Part shown: in pieces, positions 10,374-22,178 of the stretch
Numbering within the stretch: the stretch's first letter is position 1
Layout of the letters: every line of letters begins with the position of its first letter
Origin: an uncultured Pseudomonadales bacterium
Lineage (GTDB): Bacteria > Pseudomonadota > Gammaproteobacteria > Pseudomonadales > Pseudohongiellaceae
NCBI GenBank assembly: GCA_943789485.1
Contig: CALSUH010000015.1
Location: 1-64,000, forward strand
DNA length: 64,000 nt
Direction of reading: 5' to 3'
Notes under the pieces: generated by a model
Seen by the model: only the letters and a program-made list of their open reading frames with translations
Database searches by the model: none
What the model was told of the DNA's origin: nothing
Translations under genes and position numbers: made by a program

Positions 10374-10805
10374 ATGCTAGACGGTTTGAGACCGTTTCTT
10401 TTTTACTTCGCCTTGGTGCTGGCCGTCGTGGTTATCATGCTTGGGCTTTCCTATTTCCTTGGGCAGCGTATTACTGCCCACTCCAAAAACCTACCTTTTG
10501 AGTCAGGCATCGTTTCCGTGGGCAGTGCCCAATTTCGAATCTCAGTGCATTTCTACTTACCGGCTATACTATTTATCATCTTTGATTTGGAAGTTGTCTT
10601 CCTCTTTGCCTGGGCTGTAGCCGTTAGAGAGGCAGGCTGGATTGGTTTTATCGAAATATCAGTATTTATCTTTATTTTAATCGCGGCCTTGTTCTATCTC
10701 TGGCGTATCGGCGCTCTCGATTGGCGCACGCTCACGCAGAAACGGGAACTGAAAACTCTCTCCGGGCCGGGCGGCGTGACCAATAAAAAGGAATTCAAGC
10801 TATGA
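10374..10805 (+). CDS. nuoA: NADH-quinone oxidoreductase subunit A
   Basis: Small membrane subunit of complex I with three helices. The conserved loop [17 protein letters not shown] and the acidic second-helix region [15 protein letters not shown] are diagnostic of NuoA/ND3. The ATG at 10374 ([11 protein letters not shown]) matches the usual N-terminus; an upstream in-frame ATG at 10338 would add 12 residues. First gene of a complete nuo operon. Its TGA overlaps the nuoB ATG (ATGA), indicating coupled translation. Confidence 0.94.
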   Translation: MLDGLRPFLFYFALVLAVVVIMLGLSYFLGQRITAHSKNLPFESGIVSVGSAQFRISVHFYLPAILFIIFDLEVVFLFAWAVAVREAGWIGFIEISVFIFILIAALFYLWRIGALDWRTLTQKRELKTLSGPGGVTNKKEFKL

Positions 10806-11443
10806 GTTGGGAGCTGCAAAAAGCAGAAGATGCCGCGTCACCACAGCCCGGTGGCAGTGCCATGGATGAATTTATTCGGCGCAATGTGGTTATGGCGAAC
10901 CTAGAAGATATGGTGTCCTGGGGTCGAAAGAACTCAATTTGGCCCTTTAATTTTGGCCTCTCCTGCTGTTATGTAGAGATGGCTACTGCGTTTACAAGCC
11001 GTCATGACCTAGCTAGATTCGGCGCGGAGGTGATACGTGGAACGCCTAGGCAGGCTGACATGATCGTTATTGCCGGCACCGTGTTCCGCAAAATGGCGCC
11101 TGTGGTAAAGCTTTTATATGAGCAATTGCTAGAGCCTAAATGGGTTATTTCCATGGGCTCCTGCGCAAATTCAGGTGGTATGTACGATATTTACTCAGTG
11201 GTACAAGGCGTGGATAAATTCCTTCCTGTGGATGTCTATGTCTCTGGTTGTCCACCACGTCCCGAGGCCTTGTTGCAGGGATTGATATTACTGCAGGAAT
11301 CAATCGGTAGGGAGCGGCGGCCACTGAGTTGGGTGGTCAATGATCAGGGGATTATTCAGAAGGAGGCCAACCCTGTACAGCGTATCGTGCGCGGCCCAGA
11401 ACGGATCGCGGCAACGGAGCTTCGCTCACCAAATGATGTTTAA
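10802..11443 (+). CDS. nuoB: NADH-quinone oxidoreductase subunit B
   Basis: Peripheral-arm subunit (213 residues) that binds cluster N2, the [4Fe-4S] centre that passes electrons to quinone. The tandem cysteines [10 protein letters not shown] are present, as are the other two ligands in [11 protein letters not shown] and [14 protein letters not shown]. Length is typical of gammaproteobacterial NuoB. It overlaps nuoA by four bases and is followed by 50 bases before nuoC-D. Confidence 0.97.
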   Translation: MSWELQKAEDAASPQPGGSAMDEFIRRNVVMANLEDMVSWGRKNSIWPFNFGLSCCYVEMATAFTSRHDLARFGAEVIRGTPRQADMIVIAGTVFRKMAPVVKLLYEQLLEPKWVISMGSCANSGGMYDIYSVVQGVDKFLPVDVYVSGCPPRPEALLQGLILLQESIGRERRPLSWVVNDQGIIQKEANPVQRIVRGPERIAATELRSPNDV

Positions 11444-11493
11444 TAACTAGCTGTAAAACAATAAATTAAGATGGATAAGTAAAGTAAAATATC

Positions 11494-13275
11494 GTGATAT
11501 CTAGCGCAGCGGAAAACAGTCAATCGCTTGATCAGGCAGCAGGAGCCTTAGTGCAACTGCGCCAAATGCATGGCGGTCTCATTGTGGCCGAACAGGTGAC
11601 CTGTGATGGGATGCCAACGGTGTGGATTGAGCGACAGAGCATCAACACAGTGCTTGGTGCGCTAAGAGATGAGACGACCCCGCGCTTTGAGATGCTGTTC
11701 GATCTTACCGCGATCGATGAACGACTCCGCAGCAACCGAGTTGGTCAACCGGATAGTGAGTTCACTGTCGTCTATCACCTCATGTCCTTCTCCGGCAATT
11801 GCGATTTTCGCATCAAGGTCGCCCTGCAGGACAGCGATCTGAATATTCCGAGTATCGTGCGGCTATGGCCCAATGCGAATTGGTACGAGCGTGAGGCCTG
11901 GGACATGTTTGGCATTCATTTCGATGGCCATCCGAACCTCTGTCGCATCGTGCTACCTCCAACTTGGGAGGGCCATGCCTTGCGTAAGGAGCATCCGGCC
12001 CGCGCCACTGAGATGGAACCGTTCACGCTTGATGATGAGCAATTGGACTACGAGCAAGAAGCGCTAAAATTTAAGCCTGAAGACTGGGGGATGAAAAGAG
12101 CGTCTGAGAATTCTGAATTCATGTTTCTCAACCTGGGACCTAATCATCCAAGCGTACACGGGGCCTTTCGCATAGCTTTGCAGCTGGACGGTGAGATTCT
12201 CGTGGACGCCGTGCCAGATATTGGCTACCACCATCGTGGTGCCGAAAAGATGGGTGAGCGGCAATCTTGGCATACCTATATTCCTTACACTGATCGCATC
12301 GACTACCTCGGAGGGGTCTTGAACAACCTGCCGTATGTTATGGCGGTAGAGAAGATGGCGGGCATCAAGGTGCCGGAGCGGGTGAAGGTTATCCGCGTCA
12401 TGCTCAGCGAGATGTTTCGAATCTGTAGTCATCTCTTGTTCTATGGCACTTTTGCTCAAGACGTGGGGCAGCTTTCTCCGATCTTCTACATGTTTGTAGA
12501 GCGTGAACGTATTTTTAACATCATCGAATCTATCTGTGGTGCGCGCATGCATCCGGGTTGGTTTCGAATCGGTGGGGTGGCACAAGACTTGCCGAACGGC
12601 TGGGAGAAGCGCATTCAGGAGTTGTTAGACTTCATGCCAGCTCGACTCGACGAATACGACAGCATGGTGATGAACAACGGCATCTTGAAGAGACGAACTC
12701 AAGGCATTGGTGCCTATGACACAAAAGAGGCGCTTAACTGGGGCGTGACTGGTGCAGGCTTAAGAGCTACGGGTCTGGAATGGGATTTCCGCAAACAACG
12801 TCCCTATAGCGGATATGAAAACTTCGACTTCGACGTGCCTATTGCTGTGAATGGCGATTCTTATGATCGCTGTGCAATCCGCGTCGAGGAGATGCGTCAG
12901 AGCCTACGCATCATTAAGCAGTGCATGGACAATATGCCGTCGGGCCACTACAAGTCCGACCATCCGCTAACGACGCCTCCGCGTAAAGAAAACACCATGC
13001 AGGATATAGAGACGCTGATTAACCACTTTTTAAGTGTTAGTTGGGGGCCGGTTATTCCTCCGAACGAAGTGACAGTGGCGGTCGAGGCAACGAAGGGTAT
13101 TAACAGTTACTACCTCGTGAGTGATGGCAGTACGACTTCTTACAGGACACGTATACGAACACCGTCGTTTGCTCATTTGCAGATGATTCCAGAGATCTCG
13201 CGAGGCTTTATGGTCGCAGACCTTATTGCCATCATTGCGAGTATCGATTTCGTTATGGCGGATGTGGACAGGTAG
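11494..13275 (+). CDS. nuoCD: NADH-quinone oxidoreductase fused subunit C/D
   Basis: A single 593-residue protein joining NuoC (about residues 1-190, including [19 protein letters not shown] and LRKEHP) to NuoD (about 205-593, including [14 protein letters not shown], the quinone-site region [12 protein letters not shown] and a C-terminal DFVMADVDR). The fusion is standard in Enterobacteria, Pseudomonas and relatives. It helps form the quinone-binding cavity with NuoB. Translation appears to start at GTG 11494; no strong ribosome site is seen. nuoE begins 69 bases later. Confidence 0.97.
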   Translation: MISSAAENSQSLDQAAGALVQLRQMHGGLIVAEQVTCDGMPTVWIERQSINTVLGALRDETTPRFEMLFDLTAIDERLRSNRVGQPDSEFTVVYHLMSFSGNCDFRIKVALQDSDLNIPSIVRLWPNANWYEREAWDMFGIHFDGHPNLCRIVLPPTWEGHALRKEHPARATEMEPFTLDDEQLDYEQEALKFKPEDWGMKRASENSEFMFLNLGPNHPSVHGAFRIALQLDGEILVDAVPDIGYHHRGAEKMGERQSWHTYIPYTDRIDYLGGVLNNLPYVMAVEKMAGIKVPERVKVIRVMLSEMFRICSHLLFYGTFAQDVGQLSPIFYMFVERERIFNIIESICGARMHPGWFRIGGVAQDLPNGWEKRIQELLDFMPARLDEYDSMVMNNGILKRRTQGIGAYDTKEALNWGVTGAGLRATGLEWDFRKQRPYSGYENFDFDVPIAVNGDSYDRCAIRVEEMRQSLRIIKQCMDNMPSGHYKSDHPLTTPPRKENTMQDIETLINHFLSVSWGPVIPPNEVTVAVEATKGINSYYLVSDGSTTSYRTRIRTPSFAHLQMIPEISRGFMVADLIAIIASIDFVMADVDR

Positions 13276-13344
13276 AAAAATAGATAGATAGTCAGGTAGA
13301 AAACAGGCAGCGCCCCAGAGACTAAAAGAGAAGCATAGAGGCAA

Positions 13345-13863
13345 ATGAGTCAGCAAGTAATAGCAAGCACAGCGAACAAAGCTCGTAGTTTATCTTTGGA
13401 GGAGATAGCGGAGATTGAACACGAGATGACTTTGTATCCTGACAAAAAGGCTGTTGGGCTGGAAGCGTTGAAAATTGTGCAGAAACACCAAGGCTGGGTT
13501 TCTGACGCGAGTCTTCTTGGTATTGCAAAGTACTTGGATATTCCCGCGGCAGACTTGGAAGGCGTGGCGACATTCTTCAACCTGGTATATCGCCAGCAAG
13601 TGGGCAAAAACGTTATTTTGTTCTGCGACAGCGTTAGCTGTTGGATCATGGGCTGCGAAGGCATCAAGGGTTACATTAAGGAGCAGCTTGCTATCGACTA
13701 TGGAGAGACGACGGAGGACGGTGACTTTACGCTGATTCCAGTTCCCTGTTTAGGGGACTGCGACAAGGCACCAGTAATGATGGTGGGTCCGGATTTACAT
13801 AGAAACCTAACGCCGGAAAAGATCGATTCTATTATCAAAGATTACAAGAACAAACAGGATTAA
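13345..13863 (+). CDS. nuoE: NADH-quinone oxidoreductase subunit E
   Basis: Subunit of the NADH-dehydrogenase module that binds the [2Fe-2S] cluster N1a through a thioredoxin-like fold. The ligand pattern is CDSVSCWIMG followed about 40 residues later by CLGDCDKAPVMMV. The 172 residues fit the family. It is followed 12 bases later by nuoF, its tight partner. Confidence 0.95.
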   Translation: MSQQVIASTANKARSLSLEEIAEIEHEMTLYPDKKAVGLEALKIVQKHQGWVSDASLLGIAKYLDIPAADLEGVATFFNLVYRQQVGKNVILFCDSVSCWIMGCEGIKGYIKEQLAIDYGETTEDGDFTLIPVPCLGDCDKAPVMMVGPDLHRNLTPEKIDSIIKDYKNKQD

Positions 13864-13875
13864 ACGGATACTTAC

Positions 13876-15156
13876 GTGGTAGCAAATCCATTAACAAAGA
13901 ATATCGATATGTCTCGCCCACCGCTAGACATTGCCGCCTATGAGGCGAACGATGGCTATCAGAGCGTGCATGCCATCGCGAAGGGATTGAGCCCAGAAGA
14001 TGTCCTTGAGCTGGTAAAAGGCTCCGGGCTAAAAGGCAGGGGCGGCGCAGGATTTCCAACTGGCCTGAAATGGAGCTTCGTGCCTAGAGGAGATAACTCT
14101 CCCAAGCAAAAATATTTAGTAGTAAATGCTGACGAGATGGAACCGGGTACTTTCAAAGACAGAATGTTAATGGAGGGTGATCCGCACCTCATGCTTGAAG
14201 GCATGATCATCGCCGCTTATACGATTCAGGCGAGCAAGGCTTATATTTTTTTACGCGGTGAATACACTGTCTCCGAGCAAGCTTTGCGCAAGGCGATAAA
14301 AGAAGCGTACGAGAGAGGTTATCTCGGTAAGAACATCCTCGGTACGGGATTCGATTTCGATGTCATTATGCACACGAGTGCTGGGCGGTATATTTGCGGC
14401 GAAGAAACGGCGCTGTTAAATGCGCTGGAGGGTAAGCGAGCCAACCCGCGTGCCAAGCCGCCATTTCCACAAGTGAGCGGGCTTTGGGGAAAGCCAACTA
14501 TCGTCAATAACGTAGAAACATTGTGTAACTTGCCTGGAATTCTGACCTATGGCGTTGACTGGTATCACGGCCTGGCAAAGGGCAACGATCACGGCACGAA
14601 GCTATTCGGTGTCAGTGGCAAGGTAAAGACACCAGGTTGTTGGGAATTACCGCTTGGCTTGCCCATAAGAGAATTGTTAGAAGGCTATGCAGGCGGGATG
14701 CAGGATGGTCTAGAGCTTAGGGGTTTTCTGCCAGGTGGCGGGTCAACCGACTTCATGCTGCCCGAGCACCTAGACATACTACTTGATTACGATGAAATTG
14801 CGAAAGTGGGTAGCAGACTAGCTACCGGCACAATGATTGTATTAGACGATAAGACTTGCCCGGTAGGAATGGTGGGGAATCTTATGAAGTTTTTCGCGCA
14901 CGAGTCCTGCGGTTTCTGCACGCCGTGTCGCGATGGTTTGCCGTGGGTTGATCAAATATTTCGCGACTTTGAGAATGGTGAGGGCAGCGAAAAAGATTTA
15001 CAGATCCTTCATGATCATGTCACTTATCTAGGGCCAGGTAGAACATTTTGCGCATTAGCGCCTGGCGCCACTGCGCCATTGGGTAGCGGACTAAAGTATT
15101 TTAAAGAAGATTTCGAAAAACATATCACACAGAAGCGCTGTAGCTATAAGCACTGA
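13876..15156 (+). CDS. nuoF: NADH-quinone oxidoreductase subunit F
   Basis: NADH-binding, FMN-containing subunit (426 residues). It shows the glycine-rich NADH/FMN motif GRGGAGFPTGLKWSF, the motif GRYICGEETALLNALEG, and the N3 cluster ligands ESCGFCTPCRDG with a further Cys near the C-terminus (TFCALAPG). Start is GTG at 13876. It accepts the hydride from NADH and passes electrons to NuoE and NuoG. Confidence 0.97.
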   Translation: MVANPLTKNIDMSRPPLDIAAYEANDGYQSVHAIAKGLSPEDVLELVKGSGLKGRGGAGFPTGLKWSFVPRGDNSPKQKYLVVNADEMEPGTFKDRMLMEGDPHLMLEGMIIAAYTIQASKAYIFLRGEYTVSEQALRKAIKEAYERGYLGKNILGTGFDFDVIMHTSAGRYICGEETALLNALEGKRANPRAKPPFPQVSGLWGKPTIVNNVETLCNLPGILTYGVDWYHGLAKGNDHGTKLFGVSGKVKTPGCWELPLGLPIRELLEGYAGGMQDGLELRGFLPGGGSTDFMLPEHLDILLDYDEIAKVGSRLATGTMIVLDDKTCPVGMVGNLMKFFAHESCGFCTPCRDGLPWVDQIFRDFENGEGSEKDLQILHDHVTYLGPGRTFCALAPGATAPLGSGLKYFKEDFEKHITQKRCSYKH

Positions 15157-15193
15157 TAATTTCAGTGTTACTTAGCTACACTTGGAGTAACTG

Positions 15194-17926
15194 ATGGCGA
15201 AAATTGTTATTGATGGGGTAGAGCACGAGGTAAACCCCGATAACAATCTGTTGCAGGAGTGCCTGTCACTGGGTCTAGACTTGCCTTATTTTTGCTGGCA
15301 TCCCAGCATGGGTTCTGTCGGAGCTTGCCGTCAATGTGCGGTTATGCAATATCGCGATGCAGATGACAAGGTAGGCATGTTAGTAATGGCGTGTATGACG
15401 CCCGCCACCGATGGAGCGATTATCTCTATCGAAGACAAAGGCGCTAAATCATTCAGGTCCGATGTCATCGAAAGCTTGATGATTAGCCACCCTCATGATT
15501 GCCCTGTCTGCGAAGAAGGGGGCGAGTGTCATCTTCAAGATATGACCTTGATGTCGGGTCACAACTACCGTCGCTACGACAAGAAGAAGAGAACACACCG
15601 CAATCAATATTTAGGCCCACTCATTAATCATGAGATGAATCGCTGCATCACTTGTTATCGCTGCGTTCGCTACTATGGCGATTACGCTGGCGGAACCGAT
15701 CTATCGGCGCAGGCTTCTCACCATCATGTCTATTTCGGCAGGCACGAAGAGGGTGTTCTCGAGAGCGAATTTAGCGGCAACCTTGTTGAGGTTTGCCCCA
15801 CGGGTGTCTTCACTGACAAGGCGTTTAGTGAGAATTACAGCCGCAAGTGGGATCTGCAGACCGCTCCCTCTGTTTGTGTCGGTTGTTCTGTAGGTTGTAA
15901 TACAGCGCCAGGCGAGCGTTACGGAAGCTTGCGCAGAACCGTCAATCGCTACAATAGCGAAGTAAATGGCTATTTCCTCTGCGACAGAGGGCGCTTTGGT
16001 TTCGATTTTGTAAATAACAGGGATCGCCTGCTAGAACCCGTGCAACGGGTTGATAACACCGGCGAGTTGTTGGCAGACGATCAGGTTAAGGCGCTAATTA
16101 AGGAGTTCACAACAGACGGGACTATAGGCATTGGTTCTCCGCGGGCTAGCAACGAATCAAATTTCGCACTACGGGCTATGGTAGGCGAAGAAAATTTCTA
16201 TGCCGGTTATTCCGACGTCGAGCATGAGTCGATGATCGTGATATTGGATCTGGCCAGCGACACGGCATTTCATAGTCCTAGCGTGCGCGAGATTGAAAGA
16301 GCCGACGCGGTGTTAATTCTCGGAGAAGACGTAACCAATGTGGCACCGCGGATCGCGTTAGCACTGCGTCAGTCGGTACGTAACCAAGCTAAGGATCTCG
16401 CAGACCAAAGCAGAATACCTCAGTGGCAGGATGCTGCAGTGCGCGAACTCGCGCAGCATGAGCGCAGCCCGTTAAGCATTATTAGCCCGGCAGTAAGCAG
16501 GCTCGATGACGTAGCCTGCGATAGAGTTATCGAAGCGCTGCCTGTCGTGGTTGCGATGGGACATCAGATAGCGAATAAGATATCAACATCCGCCCCTAAC
16601 GCCTCTTCCTCAACAGAGCATGACGAGGTGATAGAGAAGATCGCAGAGCAGCTCAAGGCCGCGAAACGACCGTTGATCATCGCGGGTAATAGCAATGGCA
16701 GCGAAGTGATCAAGGCCGCCGCAAACATCGCTAGAGCCTTGCATGATGGTAGTGACAAATCAGTTATAGACCTTTGCCTATTAGTGCCTGAGGTAAATAG
16801 CATGGGCATGGGATTGATGGCCGGCGCAGCAAATCCACTCGGCGCTGGATTGGAAAAATTACAAAGTGGCGAGGCGAAGCGCGTCATCGTATTGGAGAAT
16901 GACCTCTACCGGCGAGCCGCGAAGGCAACAGTAGATGCAGCGCTTACCGCAGCTGCCAAAGTGTTGGTTCTGGATCAATTACCCACGGCAACAACAGGGA
17001 ATGCCGATGTCATCCTGCCGGCTACCGCGTTCTCGGAACACGAGGCTACGTATATTAATTACGAGGGCAGAGCGCAGCTCAGTTTCCAAGTGCATCAGAG
17101 TCAGAAGCAGGCACAACCCTCTTGGCGCTGGCTATGTGATGCCGAGCATATCGACGACCTAGTTGAGCGTTGCAGTAATGAGCTTTCAGGCTTCGCGAGA
17201 CTACGTGAAGTTTTGCCTGCTGAGAATCCGTTCATCGCCGGCATGAAGGTGCCGCGACAATCTCATAGATACAGTGGCCGCACCGCGATGAACGCAAACG
17301 TTGACGTGCACGAGCCAAAACAGATGGAAGATAAAGAGTCCGTTATGTCTTTCTCTATGGAAGGAATACCCTCGCAGAAAGACGCGAGTGTTCTAGCGTC
17401 TTCATGGGCACCGAAGTGGAACTCGAATCAATCCATAAGCAAATTTCAGGACGAGGTGAACGGAGAATTGAAGCAGGGACACGTAGGTTGCCTGTTGATA
17501 GAGAGGAAAGATTCCAGTGGAAGTTATTTCGAGGCGGCGCCTGACTCGACGGAGCCATCTGCTAACCAGCTGCGTTTGGTTTTTTCTTATCAAATATTTG
17601 GCAGCGATGAATTAAGTGCGCGCGCCAAACCTATTCAGGCTCGAATGACAGATGCTTATATTGGTCTGTCTCCGGCGGATGCAAAGGCGAGAGATTTGCG
17701 TCAGGGTGATGTAGCGACAATCAGTCCATTGGGCTCACTTGTAGTGGTCTGTATTCGTACCGGCATTAAAGCTGGTACTGCATTACTGCATTGCGGTGAT
17801 GGCAATATCAGCCCCGCCGACTTTTCTGGTTTGATCGAGGTAGAGAAGAGCGCAACACAGACAACGAGTCGCGGGATTGGGAACCTGATTGTTAGCGATT
17901 TCCACGAAAAGGAAATTAACTCATGA
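15194..17926 (+). CDS. nuoG: NADH-quinone oxidoreductase subunit G
   Basis: Largest subunit (910 residues), carrying most iron-sulphur clusters of the NADH arm. N-terminal [2Fe-2S] N1b ligands ([15 protein letters not shown], then a Cys in VMACMTP) are followed by [15 protein letters not shown] (His-ligated N5), [13 protein letters not shown] (N6a-type) and [17 protein letters not shown] in the molybdopterin-like part. The rest (from about residue 215) is the degenerate molybdopterin oxidoreductase fold. TGA overlaps the nuoH ATG by four bases. Confidence 0.97.
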   Translation: MAKIVIDGVEHEVNPDNNLLQECLSLGLDLPYFCWHPSMGSVGACRQCAVMQYRDADDKVGMLVMACMTPATDGAIISIEDKGAKSFRSDVIESLMISHPHDCPVCEEGGECHLQDMTLMSGHNYRRYDKKKRTHRNQYLGPLINHEMNRCITCYRCVRYYGDYAGGTDLSAQASHHHVYFGRHEEGVLESEFSGNLVEVCPTGVFTDKAFSENYSRKWDLQTAPSVCVGCSVGCNTAPGERYGSLRRTVNRYNSEVNGYFLCDRGRFGFDFVNNRDRLLEPVQRVDNTGELLADDQVKALIKEFTTDGTIGIGSPRASNESNFALRAMVGEENFYAGYSDVEHESMIVILDLASDTAFHSPSVREIERADAVLILGEDVTNVAPRIALALRQSVRNQAKDLADQSRIPQWQDAAVRELAQHERSPLSIISPAVSRLDDVACDRVIEALPVVVAMGHQIANKISTSAPNASSSTEHDEVIEKIAEQLKAAKRPLIIAGNSNGSEVIKAAANIARALHDGSDKSVIDLCLLVPEVNSMGMGLMAGAANPLGAGLEKLQSGEAKRVIVLENDLYRRAAKATVDAALTAAAKVLVLDQLPTATTGNADVILPATAFSEHEATYINYEGRAQLSFQVHQSQKQAQPSWRWLCDAEHIDDLVERCSNELSGFARLREVLPAENPFIAGMKVPRQSHRYSGRTAMNANVDVHEPKQMEDKESVMSFSMEGIPSQKDASVLASSWAPKWNSNQSISKFQDEVNGELKQGHVGCLLIERKDSSGSYFEAAPDSTEPSANQLRLVFSYQIFGSDELSARAKPIQARMTDAYIGLSPADAKARDLRQGDVATISPLGSLVVVCIRTGIKAGTALLHCGDGNISPADFSGLIEVEKSATQTTSRGIGNLIVSDFHEKEINS

Positions 17927-18882
17927 CATTCGAAGTGGGTTCCGGATTAAGCATAGGCGTAATATTGGCGACGGTTATTCTCATTGCCGCTATGCTGATC
18001 TGGGTGGAACGTCGACTATTGAGCTTCTGGCAGGAACGGCTAGGACCAAATCGCGTAGGCCCTTTTGGTTTGCTGCAGGTTGTCGCCGATATGATTAAAA
18101 TTTTTACCAAGGAAGATTGGGTTCCTCCCTTCGCGGACAAATTTAGTTTCGTTTTGGCGCCGGCAATCATCATGACGGTGATCCTGATGAGTTTTAGCGT
18201 GGTCCCGTTTGCGCCCGGTGTTGGCGTTGTAGATTCGAATATAGGAGTACTCTTCGTTCTCGCCATGGCATCACTAGGCGCGTATAGCGTGATGTTAGCT
18301 GGACTTTCTTCCGACAATAAATATGCCTTGTTAGGTGCATTGCGTGCTGCAGCGCAGATGATTAGTTACGAAGTCTTCATGGGCATTTCCATCCTTGGTG
18401 TGGTGGCTCTGTCTGGCACCTTTGATCTGCGTGAGATCGTGCTCGCACAAGAAGAGAACGGCTGGTACGTCATTCCGCAATTTATTGGTTTTGTGATCTT
18501 CTTGATTGCTGGAGTTGCCGAGAGTCACCGACTGCCATTCGATATACCTGAGGCAGAACAAGAAATTTGCGCGGGTTACCACACAGAATATTCAGGCATG
18601 AAATTTGGCATGTTTTTCGTTGGGGAATACCTCGGCCTAGTGTTGATATCTTCGCTAATTACTGTGCTGTTTTTCGGAGGCTGGTTAGGACCTGGATTTT
18701 TACCGCCGATATTCTGGTTCGCATTAAAGTCATTTATGTTTATTGCATTCTTTATTTTGCTGCGTGCTGCCATCCCGCGTCCGCGCTATGACCAACTGAT
18801 GACCTATGGCTGGTTATTCCTCCTGCCGGTTTCACTATTAAATTTGCTGATCACTGGCGTAATTATTCTGAGTACATCCTAA
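17923..18882 (+). CDS. nuoH: NADH-quinone oxidoreductase subunit H
   Basis: Membrane subunit at the junction of the arms (319 residues, about eight helices); it forms part of the quinone channel. Family signatures present: [18 protein letters not shown], the acidic loop [16 protein letters not shown] and [13 protein letters not shown]. It overlaps nuoG by ATGA. Intact. Confidence 0.97.
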   Translation: MTFEVGSGLSIGVILATVILIAAMLIWVERRLLSFWQERLGPNRVGPFGLLQVVADMIKIFTKEDWVPPFADKFSFVLAPAIIMTVILMSFSVVPFAPGVGVVDSNIGVLFVLAMASLGAYSVMLAGLSSDNKYALLGALRAAAQMISYEVFMGISILGVVALSGTFDLREIVLAQEENGWYVIPQFIGFVIFLIAGVAESHRLPFDIPEAEQEICAGYHTEYSGMKFGMFFVGEYLGLVLISSLITVLFFGGWLGPGFLPPIFWFALKSFMFIAFFILLRAAIPRPRYDQLMTYGWLFLLPVSLLNLLITGVIILSTS

Positions 18883-18906
18883 TGTTGCAAATATTTGGAG
18901 AAAGAT

Positions 18907-19446
18907 ATGCTCACACTGATTAAGGATACACTGACGAGTCAGGTGGTTACCCTCTGGCGGGTGTTCTCACATCTATGGGTGAAGGCTGACACCGTCGAGT
19001 ACCCTGATGTGCAGCCGTATATGTTCCCACGCTGGCGTGGCCGCATCATACTTAGTCGTGATCCAGATGGAGAAGAGCGCTGTGTCGCCTGCAACTTGTG
19101 CGCGGTAGCTTGTCCTGTGGACTGTATCGCACTGCAGAAAACCGAAGATGAGGAAGGGCGCTGGTATCCAGAATTTTTTCGCATCAATTTTTCTAGATGC
19201 ATCATGTGCGGTTTCTGCGAAGAAGCCTGCCCAACGAATGCCATTCAACTTACGCCGGATTTCGAGATGGCGGAGTACAAGCGACAGGACATGGTGTGGG
19301 AGAAGGAAGACTTATTAATCGACGGCACCGGGAAATACCACGATTACAATTTCTATAGTGTGGCGGGCAAGAAAATCGCTGGCAAAGACAAGGGCGAGGC
19401 GTTGAATGAAGCTGTGCCTGTTAATGTGAGGAGCCTGTTACCGTGA
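18907..19446 (+). CDS. nuoI: NADH-quinone oxidoreductase subunit I
   Basis: Ferredoxin-like subunit with two [4Fe-4S] clusters (N6a/N6b) bound by [15 protein letters not shown] and [15 protein letters not shown]. The start at ATG 18907 is preceded by ggag at a spacing of six bases and gives 179 residues; an in-frame TTG at 18895 is less likely because it overlaps that ribosome site. Its stop overlaps the nuoJ GTG start. Confidence 0.96.
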   Translation: MLTLIKDTLTSQVVTLWRVFSHLWVKADTVEYPDVQPYMFPRWRGRIILSRDPDGEERCVACNLCAVACPVDCIALQKTEDEEGRWYPEFFRINFSRCIMCGFCEEACPTNAIQLTPDFEMAEYKRQDMVWEKEDLLIDGTGKYHDYNFYSVAGKKIAGKDKGEALNEAVPVNVRSLLP

Positions 19447-19925
19447 TTTTGCTCTTCTACATAGCGGGATTGGTGGCTGTCATTGCAACAGTAGGGGTCA
19501 TCCTACAGACAAATATTGTGCATGCGCTTATCTACCTAATTCTGTCGCTGTTAGCAGTCGCCGTTTGTTTCTATACGCTAGGTGCGCCGTTTGCCGCCAT
19601 ATTAGAAGCGATAGTCTACGCGGGTGCAATCATGGTGTTATTCCTGTTTGTGATTATGATGCTGAATATGGGGCAGCATAGTCTCGATCAAGAGCGAAGC
19701 TGGATGGGTCCGAAGGTGTGGATCGTGCCTTCAGTATTGGCTTCGGCGTTACTCGCGCAACTACTTACCGTAATGATGCAATATGAACACGAACTCGCGT
19801 TAACTACCGTCGATGTCATGGAAGTGAGTGCATTGCTGTTTGGCCCCTATGTGTTGGCGGTAGAACTGGCATCCATATTGTTACTTGCAGGATTAGTGTC
19901 CGCTTACCACTTAGCAAAAAAATGA
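19443..19925 (+). CDS. nuoJ: NADH-quinone oxidoreductase subunit J
   Basis: Hydrophobic ND6-type subunit (160 residues, about five helices). The segment [23 protein letters not shown] includes the conserved [13 protein letters not shown] core that forms the pi-bulge helix. Start is GTG 19443, overlapping the nuoI stop. A 75-base gap separates it from nuoK. Confidence 0.94.
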   Translation: MILLFYIAGLVAVIATVGVILQTNIVHALIYLILSLLAVAVCFYTLGAPFAAILEAIVYAGAIMVLFLFVIMMLNMGQHSLDQERSWMGPKVWIVPSVLASALLAQLLTVMMQYEHELALTTVDVMEVSALLFGPYVLAVELASILLLAGLVSAYHLAKK

Positions 19926-20000
19926 AGAGAATAAGTGAAAGAGAGCGAAATGTTAAAGCCGTTCACAGACGTAATTCAAACGAGTGAGAAGAGATAGACG

Positions 20001-20309
20001 ATGGACTCGATCCCAATTGAACATGGACTGATCTTGGCTGGCATACTATTTGTGCTCGGTTTAGTTGGTGTGCTTACCCGGCGCAACATCGTATTCGTGC
20101 TTATGTCGCTCGAGATCATGATCAACGCCAGTGGCCTAGCCTTCATCGTGGCTGCATCGCGCTGGGAGCATGCCGACGGTCAGGTTATGTTCCTAATGAT
20201 ACTTACTTTGGCTGCCGCGGAAGTGGCGGTGGGTCTAGGTCTTATTATTCAAATGTATCGACGCTATCACACGGTCGATATTAATGTGTTAAGTCAGATG
20301 AAGGGATAG
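20001..20309 (+). CDS. nuoK: NADH-quinone oxidoreductase subunit K
   Basis: Small three-helix ND4L-type subunit (102 residues). It has the two conserved membrane glutamates: one in [11 protein letters not shown] and one in [14 protein letters not shown]. Length is exactly typical. nuoL starts 15 bases downstream. Confidence 0.96.
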   Translation: MDSIPIEHGLILAGILFVLGLVGVLTRRNIVFVLMSLEIMINASGLAFIVAASRWEHADGQVMFLMILTLAAAEVAVGLGLIIQMYRRYHTVDINVLSQMKG

Positions 20310-20324
20310 GGGCAGAAAGCTAGC

Positions 20325-22178
20325 GTGCAAGATTTAATTTGGCTATTACCGACGTATCCGTTACTGGGCTTTTTAAGCCTAGTGCTTACTAGTGGGAAGC
20401 TGCCGAAGAATGTTGTTGGTGCTATCGGTGCAGGATCTATAGGCCTGTCGTTTTTGACCGCCGCCCTTATCGCTTATCAATTCCTAAGCTCTGGTGAGAC
20501 GCACTTTGTCATTGAGATGTGGACCTGGATGGCAGTAGGGAACTTCACCCCCGGATTTAGCTTCTACATAGATGGCCTTTCGGTGGTCATGATGCTAATC
20601 ATCACCGGCGTGGGTTTTTTAATTCACCTCTACTCCGCAGGTTTCATGCTGGATGATCCCAGCTACAGCCGCTTTTTCTCGTACATGAATCTGTTTGTAG
20701 CCTCGATGTTGGTTCTGGTTCTAGCTGATAATCTTCTACTGCTATATCTAGGGTGGGAAGGAGTCGGGTTGTGTAGCTACTTACTTATTGGGTTCTGGTA
20801 CGAGAAGCCTGAGAATGGCTATGCGGCAAGAAAGGCATTTATCACGACTCGCGTCGGCGACACTTCGATGGCAATCGGCCTGTTTTTGTTGTTCGCCCAG
20901 TTAGGCACGCTAAATATACAAGACATGCTGCATGCTGCCGAAACACAGTGGGCTGTCGGTTCCGGCCTAGCAGTTGCGGCCTCGTTGTTACTACTTGGTG
21001 GTGCGGTGGGTAAGTCTGCACAACTGCCACTGCAGACGTGGTTGCCGGATGCGATGGCCGGCCCTACACCGATTAGTGCATTGATTCACGCTGCCACGAT
21101 GGTTACTGCCGGCGTCTATCTGGTTGCGCGTACTCATGTACTGTTTGAACTTGCACCGAACGTGCAGCTATTGGTCGCATGGATAGGTTTAATTACCTTG
21201 TTGATGGCTGGCTTCACCGCCATGACGCAGCACGATATTAAACGAATTCTCGCCTACTCAACAATCAGCCAGATTGGCTATATGTTCTTAGGTCTGGGTG
21301 TCGGTGCCTGGTCGGCTTCGGTTTTTCATCTGATGACACACGCATTCTTCAAGGCCTTGTTATTTCTAGCTGCGGGCACGGTGATTCACAGTCTGCATCA
21401 CGAACATGACATTTTTAAGATGGGGGGTAAGCGCAAGCAGCTGCCAATCGCCTTCGCTTCCTTCATGATAGGTAGCCTCGCCTTGGCGGCTTTCCCATTC
21501 ACTTCAGGCTATTTCAGCAAGGATGAGATTCTTATTGCTGCTTTGGAGCTTCAGGGGCCGGGTATGATTCTTTGGCTAGGCGGCGTCCTCGGCGCCTTCC
21601 TCACCGGCATCTACAGTTTTAGACTCGTGTTCGTTGTGTTCTTTGGTGAGAGCAAGGGGCACCACAATGAGACAGAGGTCACCGGTTTCAGCATGGCTAC
21701 CCCGCTAATAGTCTTAATGGTGCTAGCACTATTTGGCGGCTGGATACAGATTCCCGTGGACGCGGTCTTTGGTCACGGGGAAGCTCATGAAGCAGAACAC
21801 CATATCAGTGGATTGATGCACGCGATCATGATCGCCGTTCCCCTGCTGGGTATTGGAGTCAGTTATCTGTTCTTTATGTCGAAAACGTTCTCTGTAGAAA
21901 AGCTTATGGCCAATCCACTGGCGGCGCAGCTGCATCAATTCTGGTTCAGCGGGTGGGGGATGGATGCTCTCTATAACTTTCTCTTTATAAGGCCATTCGT
22001 GTTTCTCGCTCGGGTTAATAAGAATGATCTAATCGATGCCGGTTACGGGTTGGTGGTAGAAATTTCCCGGGCCGCCCACGTAATGTTTGCACGCACTCAA
22101 ACCGGCCAGCTACGTTGGTATGTGCTTAGCGTCGCTGGCGGTGTGGTAATACTGATTACGCTAGGAGTGGCGCTATGA
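20325..22178 (+). CDS. nuoL: NADH-quinone oxidoreductase subunit L
   Basis: Distal antiporter-like proton-pumping subunit (617 residues). Signatures include LLYLGWEGVGLCSYLLIGFW, the lysine-helix region VGKSAQLPLQTWLPDAMAGPTP, and TQHDIKRILAYSTISQIGYM. The C-terminal long lateral helix region is present. Start is GTG 20325. Its stop overlaps the nuoM ATG (ATGA). Confidence 0.97.
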   Translation: MQDLIWLLPTYPLLGFLSLVLTSGKLPKNVVGAIGAGSIGLSFLTAALIAYQFLSSGETHFVIEMWTWMAVGNFTPGFSFYIDGLSVVMMLIITGVGFLIHLYSAGFMLDDPSYSRFFSYMNLFVASMLVLVLADNLLLLYLGWEGVGLCSYLLIGFWYEKPENGYAARKAFITTRVGDTSMAIGLFLLFAQLGTLNIQDMLHAAETQWAVGSGLAVAASLLLLGGAVGKSAQLPLQTWLPDAMAGPTPISALIHAATMVTAGVYLVARTHVLFELAPNVQLLVAWIGLITLLMAGFTAMTQHDIKRILAYSTISQIGYMFLGLGVGAWSASVFHLMTHAFFKALLFLAAGTVIHSLHHEHDIFKMGGKRKQLPIAFASFMIGSLALAAFPFTSGYFSKDEILIAALELQGPGMILWLGGVLGAFLTGIYSFRLVFVVFFGESKGHHNETEVTGFSMATPLIVLMVLALFGGWIQIPVDAVFGHGEAHEAEHHISGLMHAIMIAVPLLGIGVSYLFFMSKTFSVEKLMANPLAAQLHQFWFSGWGMDALYNFLFIRPFVFLARVNKNDLIDAGYGLVVEISRAAHVMFARTQTGQLRWYVLSVAGGVVILITLGVAL